The position numbers and the translations under genes were made by a program. A stretch of 64,000 nt of DNA from Whitmania pigra (lineage: Eukaryota; Annelida; Clitellata; Hirudinida; Haemopidae): positions 1 through 64,000 of the forward strand of contig JAJTWR010000234.1 in the NCBI GenBank assembly GCA_021613335.1, read 5' to 3'. Shown in pieces: positions 28,108 to 38,045 of this stretch (positions are counted from its first letter, which is position 1; every line of letters begins with the position of its first letter). A model generated the notes under the pieces. That model saw nothing but the letters and a program-made list of their open reading frames with translations. It was not told where the DNA came from and did not search any database.

Positions 28108-29127
28108 TCACGCTGTCGGCCGGGTATGGGTCAGATGGCGCAACAGGACTCCGATCACCATGACAGCGCCGCCGATGCTCGCCCAGGGGCCGACAACGCC
28201 AGCGCTCCAAGCGCACAGCGCCAGTAAGCCATTGGCGATGGCCACGCGACCGCAGACCGCATCGTGGCGACGACCCGCGCGAATGGCCCGTTGATAAAAA
28301 TGCTCGCGGTGAGCCTGCCAGATTTTTTCGCGCCGCCAAATCCGGCGCAGCAAAGTGACGGTGGCATCGGCTAAAAAATAGCCAGGTAAAATCAGCGCCG
28401 CCGCCCAAGCCCCGGCGATGGCCAAATGCAGCAGCAGCCAGCCAGTCAGCAGCCCCAGCGGCACCGACCCGACATCGCCCAGAAATACCCGCGCCGGGTG
28501 CCAGTTCCAGACCAGAAAGCCCAAAGCGGCGGCGGCTAGAGCGATCCCCCATAAGCCAGGCAAGCTCCAGCCGGACAAACCGGCGATCAAGGATACGCCA
28601 AGGCCAATGGTCACGGTTTCAACCCCGGCGATCCCATCGATACCGTCCATGAAATTAAACGCATTAACGAACCAGACCCATCCAAGCAGGGTCAGACAGC
28701 GATCCAGCCAAAAAGGCAGCCAACCTTGAAACGTCCGCGCATCGTCAGGCAGGCTGGCAACCAGAGCGGCGATGACCAGCAATTGGCCGGCAAAGCGAAG
28801 GCCGGCTGACAGGCCTTTCACATCGTCGAAAAAGGATAAAGCCGCAAGCGCCAGCGCCCCGAGCGCCGCCGGCCACAGCGGCAATGCCCAGGATGACGAT
28901 GGCGCCAGACAGGCAAGCAGGGCCCAAGAGGGCAGCAATGCCGCCAGCAAGCCCATGCCGCCGCCGCGCGGCGTTGGGATCTGGTGCGAGGAACGGTGAT
29001 TGGGCCGATCCAAAATAGCCCGGCGGCGCAACCAGACGGCGATGCGACCGGTTGCAAGCCACGCCGCCGGCAAGGTGAGTAACGCGGTCAACAAGGCGAG
29101 CGCAACAGAATAGGGCAGGTTGTCCAT
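28108..29127 (-). CDS. Polyprenyl-phosphate sugar-1-phosphate transferase (WecA/TagO/MraY family)
   Basis: 339 residues and about ten membrane helices. Family motifs are visible in order: RPNHRSSHQIPTPRGGG, FFDDVKGLS (metal-binding Asp pair), NAFNFMDGIDGIAG, VFLGDVGS and the basic HREHFYQRA near the C-terminus. It transfers a UDP-HexNAc phosphosugar to undecaprenyl phosphate at the inner membrane, starting O-antigen, capsule or teichoic-like glycan synthesis. MraY itself is less likely given the HREHFYQR form. Intact; neighbours are the Sel1 protein and mutY. Confidence 0.9.
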   Translation of the reverse strand: MDNLPYSVALALLTALLTLPAAWLATGRIAVWLRRRAILDRPNHRSSHQIPTPRGGGMGLLAALLPSWALLACLAPSSSWALPLWPAALGALALAALSFFDDVKGLSAGLRFAGQLLVIAALVASLPDDARTFQGWLPFWLDRCLTLLGWVWFVNAFNFMDGIDGIAGVETVTIGLGVSLIAGLSGWSLPGLWGIALAAAALGFLVWNWHPARVFLGDVGSVPLGLLTGWLLLHLAIAGAWAAALILPGYFLADATVTLLRRIWRREKIWQAHREHFYQRAIRAGRRHDAVCGRVAIANGLLALCAWSAGVVGPWASIGGAVMVIGVLLRHLTHTRPTA

Positions 29128-29223
29128 GGCGCTTTATTCCCGGCGACGTTCCATCAATGTCAGCCAGCGCGGCATGTCGCTTTCCCGACCATGCCACAGC
29201 ACAAGGCAACGATGTGCTTTTTC

Positions 29224-30277
29224 TTACCCATGACGCAAGGCATGACGGATCACTTTACGAAATAAAGTTGGCACCGCCAGATCGCCGATCCGGTCCAGCG
29301 GCGTCCACAGACCTAAGCGCGGATCGCCCAGCCGCACTTTAGCGGCGTAAAGGGTCAATTCCAGATGGAAATGGGTAAAGCTATGCCGGACCAGCCCGTC
29401 CACCTGCCGCCACGGCGCCGGCAACGGGGCCTGGGCAAGCAGTTGGCAGGTTTCCACCGGCCCGGTTTGCCAATCGCTGCCCGGCACTTCGATCATGCCG
29501 CCAAGCAATCCCTTGGGCGGGCGCTTGCGCAACAAGACGCTGCCATCGCCGCGTATGACCCAGAAGGCCGCTCCCTGGCGCAATGGCTTATCCGGTTTTG
29601 CCGTTTTTGGCGGAAATTCCTCAGGATCGCCGTTACGCCTTGCCGCACAAATGGCAACAAACGGGCACAAGCCACAGGCCGGCTTGCGCGGGCTGCACAA
29701 GGTGGCGCCCAAATCCATCATCGCTTGAGCGTAATCGCCCGGGCGCTCATGGGGGGTGAGACGCGCCGCCAGGGCGCGTAATTCCGTTCTGCCCGCCGGC
29801 AGGGGCGTTTGGACGGCAAAAAGCCGCGACAAGACGCGCTCGATATTGCCGTCCACGACCGCCGCCGGCTGCTCGAAGGCGATGGCGGCAATCGCCGCAG
29901 CGGTATAATCGCCGATGCCGGGCAGGCGGCGCAATTGCCCTTCATCGCAAGGAAAGCGCCCGCGATAGCGGACTGCGACCAGCCGCGCGCATTTGTGCAA
30001 ATTGCGCGCGCGGGCATAATAGCCAAGACCGGCCCAAGCTTGCAGCACCGCGTCCAGTTCGGCGCGCGCCAACTCGTCTACGGTCGGCCAGCGGGCTAGA
30101 AAAGCGTGGTAATAGGGCGTTACCGTCTGTACCGTCGTTTGTTGCAGCATGATTTCGCTAAGCCAGACGCGGTATGGATCGGCGCTTTCGCCAGGCGGCG
30201 CGCGCCAGGGCAGGCGCCGGCGATGGCGATCGTACCAGTCAAGCAAGAGAAGGGCATGGGAGAGGGTGCCAGTCATG
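29224..30277 (-). CDS. mutY: Adenine DNA glycosylase MutY
   Basis: About 350 residues from the ATG at 30277. It carries the catalytic Glu in SEIMLQQTTV, the helix-hairpin-helix LPGIGDYTAAAI, the catalytic Asp in VVDGNIERVLSR and the [4Fe-4S] ligands CSPRKPACGLCPFVAIC (Cys-x6-Cys-x2-Cys-x5-Cys). A C-terminal NUDIX-like 8-oxoG recognition domain ends in RHSFTHFHLEL. It removes adenine mispaired with 8-oxoguanine. Its ATG overlaps the ATG of the divergent DUF721 gene through one CATG. Confidence 0.95.
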
Positions 30278-30833
30278 GCGGCCAATCGAAAAAAAGAGGT
30301 ACGAGCGGAAACGTCAGGTGACGACGCTTCGGCACAAGAAGTAGCGCTCCCGCCGCGCCGCCGCCAGAGCGTAACCGCATTAGCCAGCCTGTTGCCGGCG
30401 GCGGTCAAGCCGGCATTGGCCAGGCGCGGCTTTGCTTTGCATGAGTTGGTGACCGATTGGGCGATCGTTGCCGGACCGCTGCTGGCGGAAGCGTCGATGC
30501 CAGAAAAATTGATTCGCGATCGCGCCGGTGACACGGCCACCCTGGTCGTACGGGTCAGCCCGGCGGCAGCGTTGCAACTGCAGCATGAGGAACCGGCAAT
30601 TCTAGAGCGGATCAATGTTTTTTTTCGGTTTTCGCGCTGTCACCCGCTTGCGCTTGCGCCAAGCGCCGATGCCCTCCTTGCCGGCGCGCAAAAAACCGCC
30701 CCCGCCGCTCAGCGCCGACGAGCAGGCCGCGGTTGCCGCCACGGTCGCTGTCATCGCCGATGAGGGGTTGCGCGAGCGTTTAGCCCGGCTAGGCGAAGCG
30801 ATCCGCCGCTATCGTCGTTCGTCGCCTGGTTAG
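30276..30833 (+). CDS. DUF721 (DciA-like) protein, one apparent frameshift
   Basis: About 185 residues. The central part (LASLLPAAVKPALARRGFAL, then TDWAIVAGPLLAEASMPEKL) is the DUF721 domain, found next to mutY in many alphaproteobacteria. DUF721 includes DciA, which loads the replicative helicase DnaB in bacteria lacking DnaC. The frame breaks at an eight-T run (30618-30625) where seven would keep frame. The second part ends ERLARLGEAIRRYRRSSPG. GAGAGG lies nine bases upstream of the ATG. Divergent from mutY with overlapping start codons. Confidence 0.8.
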
Positions 30834-30849
30834 CGGCCCGGCCAGACGA

Positions 30850-30870
30850 GCGCTGCAGTGCGCAATTTTT
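30850..30870 (+). terminator. Weak candidate terminator after the DUF721 gene
   Basis: GCGCTGCAGTGCGC (30850-30863) can form a short GC stem and is followed by AATTTTT, 17 bases after the DUF721 stop. The stem is only about four base pairs, so this is tentative. Confidence 0.3.
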
Positions 30871-30995
30871 ACGTCGCCGGGTATGGATGCAGCGTAATCC
30901 ACGTATGCGACGATCCATACCATCGCAAGCTTTACCTTGGCGTGTGGAAAATCTTGACTTCAATAAGCATAAGAGTACGTTGAGGAACAGCTCAG

Positions 30996-31848
30996 ATGCC
31001 AACGATTAGAGCCAGGGGCGACAAACCCAGCAAACGAGACGCCAAGCCAAGGGGACCGCGCGTGAGCCAGTCGTTGCTCGATGTTCAAGGGGTTTGCTTA
31101 CGTTTTTGGCGGCATAAGCGCGCTGAACGGCGTTAGCTTTCACGTCGACAAGGGTGAGGTTTTTTCGATCATCGGCCCTAACGGCGCGGGGAAAACCTCG
31201 ATGCTCAACTGCATTTCCGGCCGGTACCGTCCTCAGGATGGCGCGATCCGTTTCAAGGGCAGGGAAATCACCCGATTGGGACCTAATACCCGCGCTGGAC
31301 TGGGGATCGGCCGAACCTTTCAGAATCTGGCTTTGTTTGGCCATATGAGCGTTTTAGACAATATCATGGTCGGTCGTCATCATTTATTAAAAAACAATTT
31401 TCTGACCGCCGCGTTATATTGGTTTTCAGGAGCGCAAAAAGAAGAATTGGCCCATCGACGCGAAGTGGAAAATATCATTGATTTTTTGGAAATACAGCAT
31501 GTTCGCCGGGCAATGGCGGGCACCTTGCCATACGGTTTGCGCAAGCGGGTTGAGCTGGCGCGCGCTGTGGCGTTAAAGCCGGAACTGATCCTGCTTGACG
31601 AACCGATGGCCGGCATGAATCTGGAAGAAAAGGAAGATATGGCCCGCTTCATCCTCGATCTGAACGAGGAGTGGGGGATGACTGTCGTCATGATCGAGCA
31701 CGATATGGGCGTGGTCATGGATATTTCGCACCGGGTGATGGTGCTGGATTTCGGCAAAAAACTGATCGCCGGCTTGCCGGAAGAGGTGTTGGCCAACGAT
31801 CGTGTCAAGCGCGCGTATCTCGGCGATGCGGATGAGGGGGCGGAATGA
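30996..31848 (+). CDS. livG: Branched-chain-type ABC importer ATP-binding protein LivG, one apparent frameshift
   Basis: About 283 residues from the ATG at 30996 (AGGA upstream), or 261 from the GTG at 31062. The frame breaks at a five-T run (31103-31107) where four would give LRFGGISALNGVSF, the standard LivG start. Walker A is GPNGAGKTS, the signature region LPYGLRKRVELARA and Walker B LILLDEPMAGMN. IGRTFQNLALFGHMSVLDN is a LivG hallmark. It energises uptake with LivF, LivH and LivM. The stop overlaps the ligase start by ATGA, tying the ligase to transport. Confidence 0.92.
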
Positions 31849-33761
31849 ACGAGCGGTTGGATACGTTGCCTAAGCTCCTGCTGGCCAATGAGCGGTTGTT
31901 TGCCGATGAGATCGCGATGCGCGAAAAGCGGTTCGGCGTGTGGCGCGGTTGGAGCTGGGGCGATGTCGGCGAACGCACCCGTTATCTGGCTTTGGGATTG
32001 GCGGAATTGAAGGTCAAGCATGGCGATGTCGTTGGGTTGATCGGCGATAATCGCCCTGACTGGGTGATGGGAGAGATTGCCGCCCATGCCTTGGGTGCCA
32101 TGAGTTTGGGCATTTATCGCGATGCGTTGGATGACGAGGTCGCTTATCTCGTCACCTGCGCCGATATCCATACGATTTTGGCCGAGGACGAGGAGCAGGT
32201 CGACAAGTTGCTCAATCTCGGCGACAGAATACCAAGCGTTGCCCGGATCGTTTACGCCGATCCGCGCGGCATGAGGAAATACGACGATCCGCGTCTGGTC
32301 TATCTGGAAGATTTGCTGGAACAAGGCCGCGCGCGCCATGCCCGCGACCGGCAGGAATATGAGCGCATGGCGCAGGCGACCAAAGGCGCGGATGTGGCGA
32401 TTTTGTGCACCACTTCCGGCACCACCTCGCACCCCAAACTGGCCATGATAACCGGCGGGGCGTTGCTCGACCATTCCAGAGCCTATCTGGCGGCCGATCC
32501 CAAGGGGCCGGCGGACGATTATGTCTCGGTCCTGCCCTTGCCTTGGATCATGGAGCAGGTCTACGCCGTGGCCAAATGGCTGCTTGCCCGCATGAAAGTC
32601 AATTTCGTTGAGGAGCCGGAAACCATGATGGCGGATATGCGCGAAATCGCCCCGACTTTTATTTTGCTGGCCCCGCGCGCGTGGGAGGGTATTGCCGCCG
32701 AGGTTCGCGCCCGCATGATGGAATCCTCGCCCTTCAAACGATGGATGTATGCCTATGGCATGCGCATCGGGATTGCGGCGGTGAAACGGGGTAAACGCTC
32801 GGCTTTGGCCGGTTTTTTGTTGTTTTCCGCGCTCAAGGACCGGCTGGGATTCACCCGCCTGCGCTCGGCTGCCACCGGCGGCGCCGCCCTTGGCCCGGAT
32901 AGTTTTCAGTTTTTTCAAGCCATGGGAGTGCCGCTGCGCCAGCTGTACGGCCAAACCGAAATGATAGGGGCCTATACGCTGCATCGCGCCGATGAGGTCG
33001 ATTTCGCGACGGTTGGCGTTGTTTTCAACGATAAAGTGCGCATTCGCATCGAAAATGCCGATGAGAATGGCGTTGGCGAGATCGTCGCCACCCACGACAA
33101 TATGTTCAGCGGCTATTACCGCAACGACAAGGAAACGCTGGCCGATATCCGCGACGGTTGGATGTATACCGGCGATGCCGGCTATATCGATCGGCGCGGC
33201 CATCTGGTTGTCATCGACCGGATGAAGGATTTGGCGAAAACGGCGCAAGGACATCGCTTTTCGCCAGCCTATATCGAAAATAAGCTGAAATTCTCAACCT
33301 ACATCGCCGAGGCGGTTATTTTGGGGGACGGGCGCGATTATCTGTCGGCAATGATTTGCGTTCGCTTTTCAACCGCGTCGAAATGGGCCGAGAAACGGCG
33401 CATTTCCTTTACCACCTACAGCGATCTGGCCTCCAAGCCGGAAATTTACGAGCTAATCCGCCAGGAGGTTGCAAGCGTCAATAAAACTTTGGCCGAGCAT
33501 CAGCGGATCGCTAAATTTTTGCTCTTATACAAAGAATTGGATGCCGACGATGGCGAATTGACCCGCACCCGCAAGGTGCGGCGCGGCGTGGTGGCGCAAA
33601 AATACGCCGATATCATCGCCTCGGTATATGATGGGCTTGAAACGGTGCCGGTCGATACCGTCATCACTTTTCAAGATGGCGTCAAACAGCGTATCCGCAC
33701 CAGCGTGCGGGTGATGGCTCTGGCCGGGCTTGAAGCGGACGCGCGCTCGCGCGCGGCCTGA
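31845..33761 (+). CDS. AMP-forming acyl-CoA synthetase/ligase (long-chain type)
   Basis: 638 residues, ANL superfamily. The phosphate-binding loop CTTSGTTSHPKLAMI lies near residue 190, the substrate/AMP region at AATGGAALG and YGQTEMIGAY, and the catalytic-hinge region at MYTGDAGYIDRRGHLVVIDR. The length and FADP-type N-terminus fit the long-chain or bile-acid-like acyl-CoA ligases. The gene is embedded in a liv-type ABC operon by ATGA overlap with livG. This suggests the transported solute is a carboxylic acid that is activated on entry. Intact. Confidence 0.9.
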   Translation: MNERLDTLPKLLLANERLFADEIAMREKRFGVWRGWSWGDVGERTRYLALGLAELKVKHGDVVGLIGDNRPDWVMGEIAAHALGAMSLGIYRDALDDEVAYLVTCADIHTILAEDEEQVDKLLNLGDRIPSVARIVYADPRGMRKYDDPRLVYLEDLLEQGRARHARDRQEYERMAQATKGADVAILCTTSGTTSHPKLAMITGGALLDHSRAYLAADPKGPADDYVSVLPLPWIMEQVYAVAKWLLARMKVNFVEEPETMMADMREIAPTFILLAPRAWEGIAAEVRARMMESSPFKRWMYAYGMRIGIAAVKRGKRSALAGFLLFSALKDRLGFTRLRSAATGGAALGPDSFQFFQAMGVPLRQLYGQTEMIGAYTLHRADEVDFATVGVVFNDKVRIRIENADENGVGEIVATHDNMFSGYYRNDKETLADIRDGWMYTGDAGYIDRRGHLVVIDRMKDLAKTAQGHRFSPAYIENKLKFSTYIAEAVILGDGRDYLSAMICVRFSTASKWAEKRRISFTTYSDLASKPEIYELIRQEVASVNKTLAEHQRIAKFLLLYKELDADDGELTRTRKVRRGVVAQKYADIIASVYDGLETVPVDTVITFQDGVKQRIRTSVRVMALAGLEADARSRAA

Positions 33762-33836
33762 ACCTCGCCCATCTCGCCAAGGTAAGGCAAAGGCCGGCTT
33801 TGCTGGCGCGTGGACGGTTATCAAGGAGGGTGTCGG

Positions 33837-34730
33837 GTGGATTGGACCCTGCTCATGCAATTATCGGTCAATGGGCTGATCGTCGGCACGCTTTATGGCG
33901 TGGTGGCGATGTGTTTCGTGCTGATCTTCAAAGCCAGCCAGGTGGTGAATTTCGCCCAAGGCGAGTTTCTGCTGATCGGCGCCTGGGTATGTTGGTGGAT
34001 TTTGACCACCTGGCAAATCCCGTTTTTTTGGGGATTCCTGATAACCTTCGCTTTCATGGCGATTTTCGGCATCGTCTTGCAAATGGCGGTCTTGCGTCCC
34101 TTGATCGGCAAACCGGTCATTTCGGTGATCATGGTCACAATCGGCCTGTCGATCATGTTCCAGGCGATCATGAAATGGGCATTCGGCGTGTTCGCCCAGC
34201 CGTTTCCGCCGATTTTTGAAACCGATACCATGCGCTTTGCCGGTTTGGAAATCAAAACCGCCTATCTTCTCAGCCTGTTCGTTTCGATCTTCATCATGGC
34301 GGGGTTCGCTGTTTTTTTCAAAATGACCCGCCTTGGCCTGGCCATGCGGGCAACGGCCTTCGATCAGCAGGTGGCGCAATCGCTGGGTATTTCCATCCGA
34401 CAGGTCTTCGCGCTGGCCTGGGCTATTTCCGCCATGGTGTCGGCGGTGGCCGGCGTGGTGGTCGGCGTGGTCAACGGCGTATCGTCGTCCCTGTCCTCCT
34501 TCGGTATCAAGGTGTTTCCAGCGGCCATTCTCGGCGGGCTGGATTCCATTGTCGGCGGCGTGCTAGGCGGGCTGATCATCGGGGTGCTGGAAAACCTCGC
34601 CCACTTCGTCGATAGCCAATGGCTGCATGTCGGCAATATGTATGAAGTTGCGCCCTTTTACGTTCTGATCGTCATTTTGATGGTCAGGCCCTACGGGTTG
34701 TTCGGCACCAAGATCATCGAACGGGTGTAA
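33837..34730 (+). CDS. livH: Branched-chain-type ABC importer permease LivH
   Basis: 297 residues from the GTG at 33837, chosen because AAGGAGGG ends six bases upstream. Eight or so membrane helices. LIVGTLYGVVAMCFVLIFKA and QVVNFAQGEFLLIGAW are typical of the LivH family. The coupling region is near ATAFDQQVAQSLGISI. It forms the inner-membrane channel with LivM, whose gene starts four bases after this stop. Intact. Confidence 0.93.
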   Translation: MDWTLLMQLSVNGLIVGTLYGVVAMCFVLIFKASQVVNFAQGEFLLIGAWVCWWILTTWQIPFFWGFLITFAFMAIFGIVLQMAVLRPLIGKPVISVIMVTIGLSIMFQAIMKWAFGVFAQPFPPIFETDTMRFAGLEIKTAYLLSLFVSIFIMAGFAVFFKMTRLGLAMRATAFDQQVAQSLGISIRQVFALAWAISAMVSAVAGVVVGVVNGVSSSLSSFGIKVFPAAILGGLDSIVGGVLGGLIIGVLENLAHFVDSQWLHVGNMYEVAPFYVLIVILMVRPYGLFGTKIIERV

Positions 34731-34734
34731 AATC

Positions 34735-35808
34735 ATGATTTCGTCCATCGCGCGCCCGTCTGGCGATTTTCGCACCAGCTACCAGGCCGATACCACCTTG
34801 TTCGATACGCGAGCCAGCCGCTTTTTTTGCTGCGCCGGCATTGCGCTGGCGGCCTGCGCTCCCGCGATTCTCGACAGTTACCTCATCGGCCTGCTGATTC
34901 AGATTGGCTTTATGGGAATCGCCGCGCTCGGCCTCAATATCGTGGTCGGCTATTCGGGGCAGATCTCGATCGGGCATGCGGCTTTCTTCGGTTTCGGCGC
35001 CTTTGCCTCGGCCTGGATCAATAGCAGGCTCGCTGTTCCGGTCTTTTTCGCCATTCCGCTCGCCGGGGTGGCGACGGGGGCGGTTGGAGTGTTGTTCGGT
35101 TTGCCGGCGGCGCGTTTGAAGGGGCTGTATCTGGCGATCGCCACGCTGGCTGCGCAATATATTTTGCAGGATTTTTTTGCGCGCGCCGAATGGTTTACCG
35201 GTGGCGTAGCCGGAGCGCAGGCCGAAATCTTTACTTTGTTCGGCTTTTCCTTCGACGAGGATAGGCGCTATTTTTACGTCGTGCTGGTCTATGTTGTCGT
35301 AACCTATGTCATGACAGCCAATTTCCTGCGCAGTCGCGACGGTCGCGCGCTGGTAGCGGTGCGCGATCACTACCTGTCGGCGGAAATGATGGGAATCAAT
35401 CTGACCAAATATCGCACCATGGCCTTTGGTTTGTCAGCGTTTTTTGCCGGGATTGGCGGCGCGCTCTACGCCCATTATCTGAGGTTTGTGTCCATCGAGG
35501 GCTTCACCATCCTGTTCTCGATTCAGTTTCTCGGGATGATCGTTATTGGCGGTCTGGGGTCGATCGCGGGCACGCTGATGGGCGCCGCCTTCATGGTGTC
35601 GTTACCCGAGGTAATGGAAGCGCTGACCGCTTTACTCGCTGGCACGGCAATCGACCGCACGCTGAAATTGTCGGGTAACTTGTCTTTTCTGCGTGAAATA
35701 TCTATCGGGCTGGTCATCATTTTGTTTTTGATCTTTGAGCCGGATGGACTGGCCCATCGCTGGCGGCAGATCAAAGCCTATTGGAAGCTTTATCCCTTCT
35801 CATATTGA
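34735..35808 (+). CDS. livM: Branched-chain-type ABC importer permease LivM
   Basis: 357 residues. About nine membrane helices with the family block LNIVVGYSGQISIGHAAFFG near residue 65. Coupling loop RDHYLSAEMMGINLTKYRT and GGLGSIAGTLMGAAF follow. An N-terminal 30-residue hydrophilic stretch precedes the first helix. It partners LivH. Intact, with the substrate-binding protein gene 38 bases downstream. Confidence 0.93.
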   Translation: MISSIARPSGDFRTSYQADTTLFDTRASRFFCCAGIALAACAPAILDSYLIGLLIQIGFMGIAALGLNIVVGYSGQISIGHAAFFGFGAFASAWINSRLAVPVFFAIPLAGVATGAVGVLFGLPAARLKGLYLAIATLAAQYILQDFFARAEWFTGGVAGAQAEIFTLFGFSFDEDRRYFYVVLVYVVVTYVMTANFLRSRDGRALVAVRDHYLSAEMMGINLTKYRTMAFGLSAFFAGIGGALYAHYLRFVSIEGFTILFSIQFLGMIVIGGLGSIAGTLMGAAFMVSLPEVMEALTALLAGTAIDRTLKLSGNLSFLREISIGLVIILFLIFEPDGLAHRWRQIKAYWKLYPFSY

Positions 35809-35846
35809 TCTGGCATCGCCTCTCGAATGTAACAGGAGAAAACCGA

Positions 35847-37127
35847 ATGAAGCGTAAGAATATGATGAAAACGGCTGTTTTGGTTGGACTGTTCGGGCTT
35901 ATCTCCGGTCTGGCCCAGGCACAGATCGCGATCGGTCATCTGGCCGATTATTCGGGCGGTACGTCGGATATCGGCAAGCCTTTTGGCGAGGGCGAAGACG
36001 ACGCCATCGCCTTTATCAACAAAAATGACGGCGTTGACGGTCGCAAGATCGATATCGAGACCATCGATTACGGCTATCAGGTTCCGCGCGCCCTGGCGAC
36101 CTATAAGAAATGGGTTGGCCGCGACAAGGTATCGGCAATATTGGGTTGGGGGACGGCCGATACCGAAGCGCTGGTGAATTTGGTGTCGAAGGATCAGGTA
36201 CCCTATATTTCCGGCTCTTATTCTGGCGCACTGACCGACCCGGTTGGCAAATCGGAACGGACGGAAAAACCGGCGCCGTATAATTTTTTCTATGGCCCGT
36301 CTTATTCCGACGCTATCCGCGGCCTGATCCAATGGGCCGCCGACGATTGGAAAGGCAAAGGCAAAGGCGGCGTTCCGAAATATGTTCATATGGGGGCCAA
36401 CCACCCCTATCCGAACGCGCCCAAGGCCGCTGGCGAGGATTATGCCAGGCAATTGGGCTTTGAAATACTTCCCGCCGTCCAATTTCCGCTGGCATCGGGC
36501 GATTTTACCGCGCAATGCCTGACCTTGAAGCAATCGGGCGTCAATTACGCTTATTTGGGCAACACCGCCGGGTCCAATGTCGCGGTGTTGAAAGCGTGTA
36601 AGACCGCCGGCGTCGAGGTTCAGTTTCTGGGCAATGTCTGGGGGATGGATGAAAATGCTCTGAAAGCGGCGGGCGATGCCGGCAACGGCGTCGTCTTCCC
36701 CTTGCGCACCGAGGCTTTGTGGGGCGACGATGCGCCGGGGATGAAGCTGGTGCGCGAGATCGCCCGGCAAACCGACCCGTCGGGTTCCTACCGGTCGCTG
36801 CATTATCTGGCTGGCATCTGTACCGCCTATTATCTCAAGGAAGCCCTCGAATGGGCTGTGCAGAATGGCGGCGCGGAGGGGCCGAACATCAAGAAAGCTT
36901 TTTACCGCAAGAAAAACTGGGTTCCGGTCGGTTTGGAAGGGGTGTGCCCTGCCGCCAGCTGGACCGAGGAAGATCACCGCCCCACCACCACGATCCGCAT
37001 TTATAAAACCGCGGTCAGCGGGTCAACCGAAGGTAATTTGTCCGATCTGATGGCCAAGGGCGTCATCAAGCTTAGCAAGGCGGCCGTGATCGAACTGCCG
37101 CGCAAGGCGGAATGGCTGGGCTGGTAA
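35847..37127 (+). CDS. livK: Periplasmic branched-chain-type substrate-binding protein LivK
   Basis: 426 residues from the ATG at 35847 with AGGAGA upstream. A signal peptide (MMKTAVLVGLFGLISGLAQA) precedes a type I periplasmic binding fold. IAIGHLADYSGGTSDIGKP is the ligand-cleft start, and YISGSYSGALTDPVGKS and FTAQCLTLKQSGVNYAYLGN follow. It is of the amide/aromatic-acid-like Peripla_BP_6 class rather than classical LivJ. The associated ligases hint at an organic acid ligand. Intact. Confidence 0.9.
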   Translation: MKRKNMMKTAVLVGLFGLISGLAQAQIAIGHLADYSGGTSDIGKPFGEGEDDAIAFINKNDGVDGRKIDIETIDYGYQVPRALATYKKWVGRDKVSAILGWGTADTEALVNLVSKDQVPYISGSYSGALTDPVGKSERTEKPAPYNFFYGPSYSDAIRGLIQWAADDWKGKGKGGVPKYVHMGANHPYPNAPKAAGEDYARQLGFEILPAVQFPLASGDFTAQCLTLKQSGVNYAYLGNTAGSNVAVLKACKTAGVEVQFLGNVWGMDENALKAAGDAGNGVVFPLRTEALWGDDAPGMKLVREIARQTDPSGSYRSLHYLAGICTAYYLKEALEWAVQNGGAEGPNIKKAFYRKKNWVPVGLEGVCPAASWTEEDHRPTTTIRIYKTAVSGSTEGNLSDLMAKGVIKLSKAAVIELPRKAEWLGW

Positions 37128-37139
37128 GCCGGTTTTCCC

Positions 37140-37184
37140 GTGTCTTGCCGGGGGCTTGGCGCACCGGGCAAGACACGATTTTTC
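37140..37184 (+). terminator. Terminator-like hairpin between livK and livF
   Basis: GTGTCTTGCC (37140-37149) pairs perfectly with GGCAAGACAC (37167-37176) and is followed by GATTTTTC. It lies 13 bases after the livK stop. As livF and the PaaK-like gene follow without another obvious promoter, it may be a partial terminator or 3'-end stabiliser that enriches livK transcript. Confidence 0.65.
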
Positions 37185-37205
37185 TTTTGCCATTCAGGGT
37201 TTCTC

Positions 37206-38045
37206 ATGCCGACCACCGCTCCCGTTGCCGCTGCTTTGGCGGTTGAGACCCCGGCGCCTTTGCTGACGGTCAATAATATTGAAGTCGTTTATGACGATGT
37301 CATTCTGGTGCTGCGCGGTCTGAACCTGGCGGTGCCAGAGGGACGGATCGTTGCCTTGCTTGGGGCGAATGGCGCTGGAAAATCCACGACCTTGAAGGCG
37401 ATTTCCGGCCTGCTGCACACCGAAGACGGTAAAATCACGCGCGGAGAGGTGCTGTTTCACGGCAAACGGCTGAACGGGCTGGAGCCAGGCGACATCGTGC
37501 GCCGGGGCATTTTCCAAGTCATGGAAGGCCGCCGTATCATTTCCGATATGACTCCGCTGGAAAATCTCCGCCTTGGCGCCTTCACCCGGCGCGACCGCCA
37601 GATCGGCCAGGATATCGAGCGGGTCTACGATTATTTTCCACGGCTGAAGGAACGCACCGGCATGGCTGGTTATCTGTCGGGCGGCGAACAGCAGATGCTG
37701 GCCATTGGCCGGGCCCTGATGGCCCGGCCCAAGCTGATCTTGATGGATGAACCCTCCATGGGCTTATCGCCCCTGCTGGTCAAAGAGGTGTTCTCGATCA
37801 TCCGCCAGATCAATCGCGATTTGGGGATCACCATTTTGCTGGTCGAGCAAAATGCCCGAATGGCGCTGTCGGTGGCCAGTTATGGCTATATCATGGAGGG
37901 AGGTAAGATCGTGCTGGACGGCGCCGCCCGGGATCTGGCCGATAACGAGGATGTCAAGGAATTCTATCTTGGCGGCGGCGGTTCGGAAGGTCGCAAATCT
38001 TTCAAGAATCTGAAATCGTTCAAACGACGCAAGCGGTGGCTGTAA
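37206..38045 (+). CDS. livF: Branched-chain-type ABC importer ATP-binding protein LivF
   Basis: 279 residues from the ATG at 37206. Walker A GANGAGKSTT, signature LSGGEQQMLAIGRA and Walker B LILMDEPSMGLSP are present, with the LivF-specific QVMEGRRIISDMTPLENL. The C-terminal tail is unusually basic (KSFKNLKSFKRRKRWL). The stop overlaps the start of the PaaK-like ligase as TAATG. Second ATPase of the importer. Confidence 0.93.
   Translation: MPTTAPVAAALAVETPAPLLTVNNIEVVYDDVILVLRGLNLAVPEGRIVALLGANGAGKSTTLKAISGLLHTEDGKITRGEVLFHGKRLNGLEPGDIVRRGIFQVMEGRRIISDMTPLENLRLGAFTRRDRQIGQDIERVYDYFPRLKERTGMAGYLSGGEQQMLAIGRALMARPKLILMDEPSMGLSPLLVKEVFSIIRQINRDLGITILLVEQNARMALSVASYGYIMEGGKIVLDGAARDLADNEDVKEFYLGGGGSEGRKSFKNLKSFKRRKRWL

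Noticed and set aside
31380..33254. 624-codon minus-strand open frame
   Set aside because: It is antisense to the intact livG and acyl-CoA ligase genes and has no family features; long antisense frames are expected in GC-rich DNA.
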